Positions 63,188 to 64,000 of a stretch of DNA of 64,000 bases are shown here, piece by piece. Within the stretch, counting starts at the first letter, position 1. Each line of letters begins with the position of its first letter. This DNA comes from Anaerolineaceae bacterium. Its GTDB lineage: Bacteria; Chloroflexota; Anaerolineae; Aggregatilineales; Phototrophicaceae. Under the pieces are notes generated by a model. It made no database searches. It saw only the letters and a program-made list of their open reading frames with translations, and was not told the DNA's origin. Made by a program: the position numbers and the translations under genes. Location of the stretch: the NCBI GenBank assembly GCA_002699585.1, contig PABP01000013.1:1-64000 (forward strand), read 5' to 3'.

Positions 63188-63373
63188 TTACGCGACGCGA
63201 ACAGCCGCGCGCTTCTCGTTTGATACCACTTCTTCGGTGACATCCGCTGTTACGTTGTCGTCGTTCAATTCTTGTTCAGGGCGATTCAGCATACCAAGGT
63301 TGCCATTGCTGAGGCGCACGCCGTGTAAGCGGTAAAGTTGATGTTTCATGCGCCAGTGACGTGGTACTTGCAT
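63188..63373 (-). CDS. Cys-less remnant of DUF35 N-terminal segment
   Basis: A 61-residue frame from ATG 63373 (AGGAGC upstream) beginning MQVPRHWRMKHQLYRLHGVR, the usual beginning of DUF35 proteins before the zinc ribbon. None of the ribbon Cys residues is present; the expected CxxC region reads LSNGNLG. It is in the same frame as the OB-fold gene, separated by one TAA (63190-63188) and 12 bases. It is either a small independent protein or a broken N-terminus. Confidence 0.6.
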   Translation of the reverse strand: MQVPRHWRMKHQLYRLHGVRLSNGNLGMLNRPEQELNDDNVTADVTEEVVSNEKRAAVRVA

Positions 63374-63558
63374 GAGTCTGCTCCTTATCATGCTTTCTTA
63401 TACAATCGACCCTAAATGTCATGGCCGATAATCTTACGCTAAATTACGTATTTACATGTGCATTATTGCACAAACTGTGACGATAGTACTCAATTGTTGC
63501 TGTCAAAAGCTCTCATGAGAGGCTATCAGACTGCCAAACGCTATCAAATGTGACCTTT

Positions 63559-64000
63559 TTAGCGGTTTTCAGACGATAGCGCATGGGTGATAGCTGTTGA
63601 ACCCAAGCCACCTAAATTCTGGATGAGAATCGTCTTAGCGTTGTCTACCTGGTTGTCACCAGCGCGGCCATTGATCTGCAAGCAAGCCTCTACGGCCTGA
63701 TAGACACCAGCAGCCCCGGCAGGATTACCCCGGCTCTTCATGCCACCAAAGGTGCTCATAGGGCGCTTGCCCTGCAAGCCGATGGCTGCCCCATCGTCGT
63801 TGGCCAATACCCAGCCCTTGCCACGTTCGGTCAAGCCCATCGCTTCCGCCGACAGAGCCGTCAGGATGGTAAAGGTATCGTTGAGTTCAAAGGCACTGAT
63901 GTCATCGACGCCGAGACCACTTTGATCGAGAACTTTTTCAGTCGATGAGGCCACAGCAGATAAGCGCAACATATCCTTGCGTTCTTGAAGCATGAAGGCA
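63559..64000 (-). CDS. Thiolase, C-terminal part (continues beyond window)
   Basis: About 147 residues of the C-terminal lobe of an archaeal/SCP2-type thiolase. The frame is open at the right edge. ELNDTF corresponds to the NEAF/HDAF motif. The GHPxGATG motif is GNPAGAAG, so the catalytic His is Asn. The final strand reads QNLGGLGSTAITHAL, as in archaeal-type thiolases that lack the second Cys. The active-site Cys would lie outside the window. With the DUF35 genes 186 bases downstream it recalls the thiolase/HMG-CoA synthase/DUF35 complex. Confidence 0.85.
   Translation of the reverse strand, partial: AFMLQERKDMLRLSAVASSTEKVLDQSGLGVDDISAFELNDTFTILTALSAEAMGLTERGKGWVLANDDGAAIGLQGKRPMSTFGGMKSRGNPAGAAGVYQAVEACLQINGRAGDNQVDNAKTILIQNLGGLGSTAITHALSSENR

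Overview
The window comes from a bacterium that is most plausibly a member of the Chloroflexota, Anaerolineae-like. GC is moderate, near 50%. Supporting signs are a mevalonate-type isoprenoid gene set ending in isopentenyl phosphate kinase, a UDP-sulfoquinovose synthase, many secreted SH3/PKD/LysM/TolB-like proteins rich in threonine and proline, STAND-type TPR ATPases, and a DUF35/thiolase pair. This assignment rests on protein resemblance read by eye, not on a search. The window is chromosomal and mostly housekeeping. I see no integrase, transposase, phage gene or CRISPR array.

Layout. 1-3121 (-): a large PKD-repeat lipoprotein running off the left edge. 3272-7260 (+): an OmpR-type response regulator, a membrane histidine kinase and a secreted beta-propeller. 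7264-12469 (-): a plsX-TPR-trmFO-hflX-small membrane protein series. 12673: tRNA-Leu(GAG) with a textbook promoter and terminator. 12933-18226: TPR membrane protein, hybrid kinase, C-terminal processing protease, smpB and an unknown gene that overlaps an NB-ARC/TPR ATPase (18213-20627). 20642: tRNA-Glu(CTC). 20838-24560: ATPase, YigZ and a TPR protein. 24717-29011: SH3 protein, L,D-transpeptidase and DUF4386 membrane protein. 29200-36630: hisZ-hisG, a phosphotransferase with hisD, sqdB and asd. 36806-37991: a SufR-like regulator and an A-type Fe-S carrier. 38056-41746 (-): three envelope proteins. 41850-44816: SCP2, HEAT and RseP. 45096-48856: mevalonate decarboxylase-like, UbiA, mevalonate kinase and isopentenyl phosphate kinase. 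48846-52172 (-): peptide ABC transporter parts. 52358-58868: PrsW-like protein, PsbP-like protein, trypsin-like protease, tlyA and lepA. 58865-61239 (-): cinA and two degenerate pyrimidine-enzyme relatives. 61610: a UgpC/MalK-type ATPase. 62876-64000 (-): a split DUF35 protein and the C-terminus of a thiolase.

The most interesting material is not one canonical system. It is (i) a run of proteins at 58.8-64 kb that keep a recognisable enzyme fold but lack active-site residues (PyrF-like, PyrE-like, CinA/PncC, thiolase, Cys-less DUF35); (ii) an apparent alternative mevalonate route (phosphomevalonate decarboxylase plus IPK) linked to a phosphoribosyl-polyprenol-type UbiA enzyme; (iii) a SufR-like regulator beside an Fe-S carrier gene whose promoter spacer is filled exactly by a perfect inverted repeat; and (iv) a long-form HisG encoded with HisZ. 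Genes are tightly packed, and several convergent pairs share or abut stop codons.
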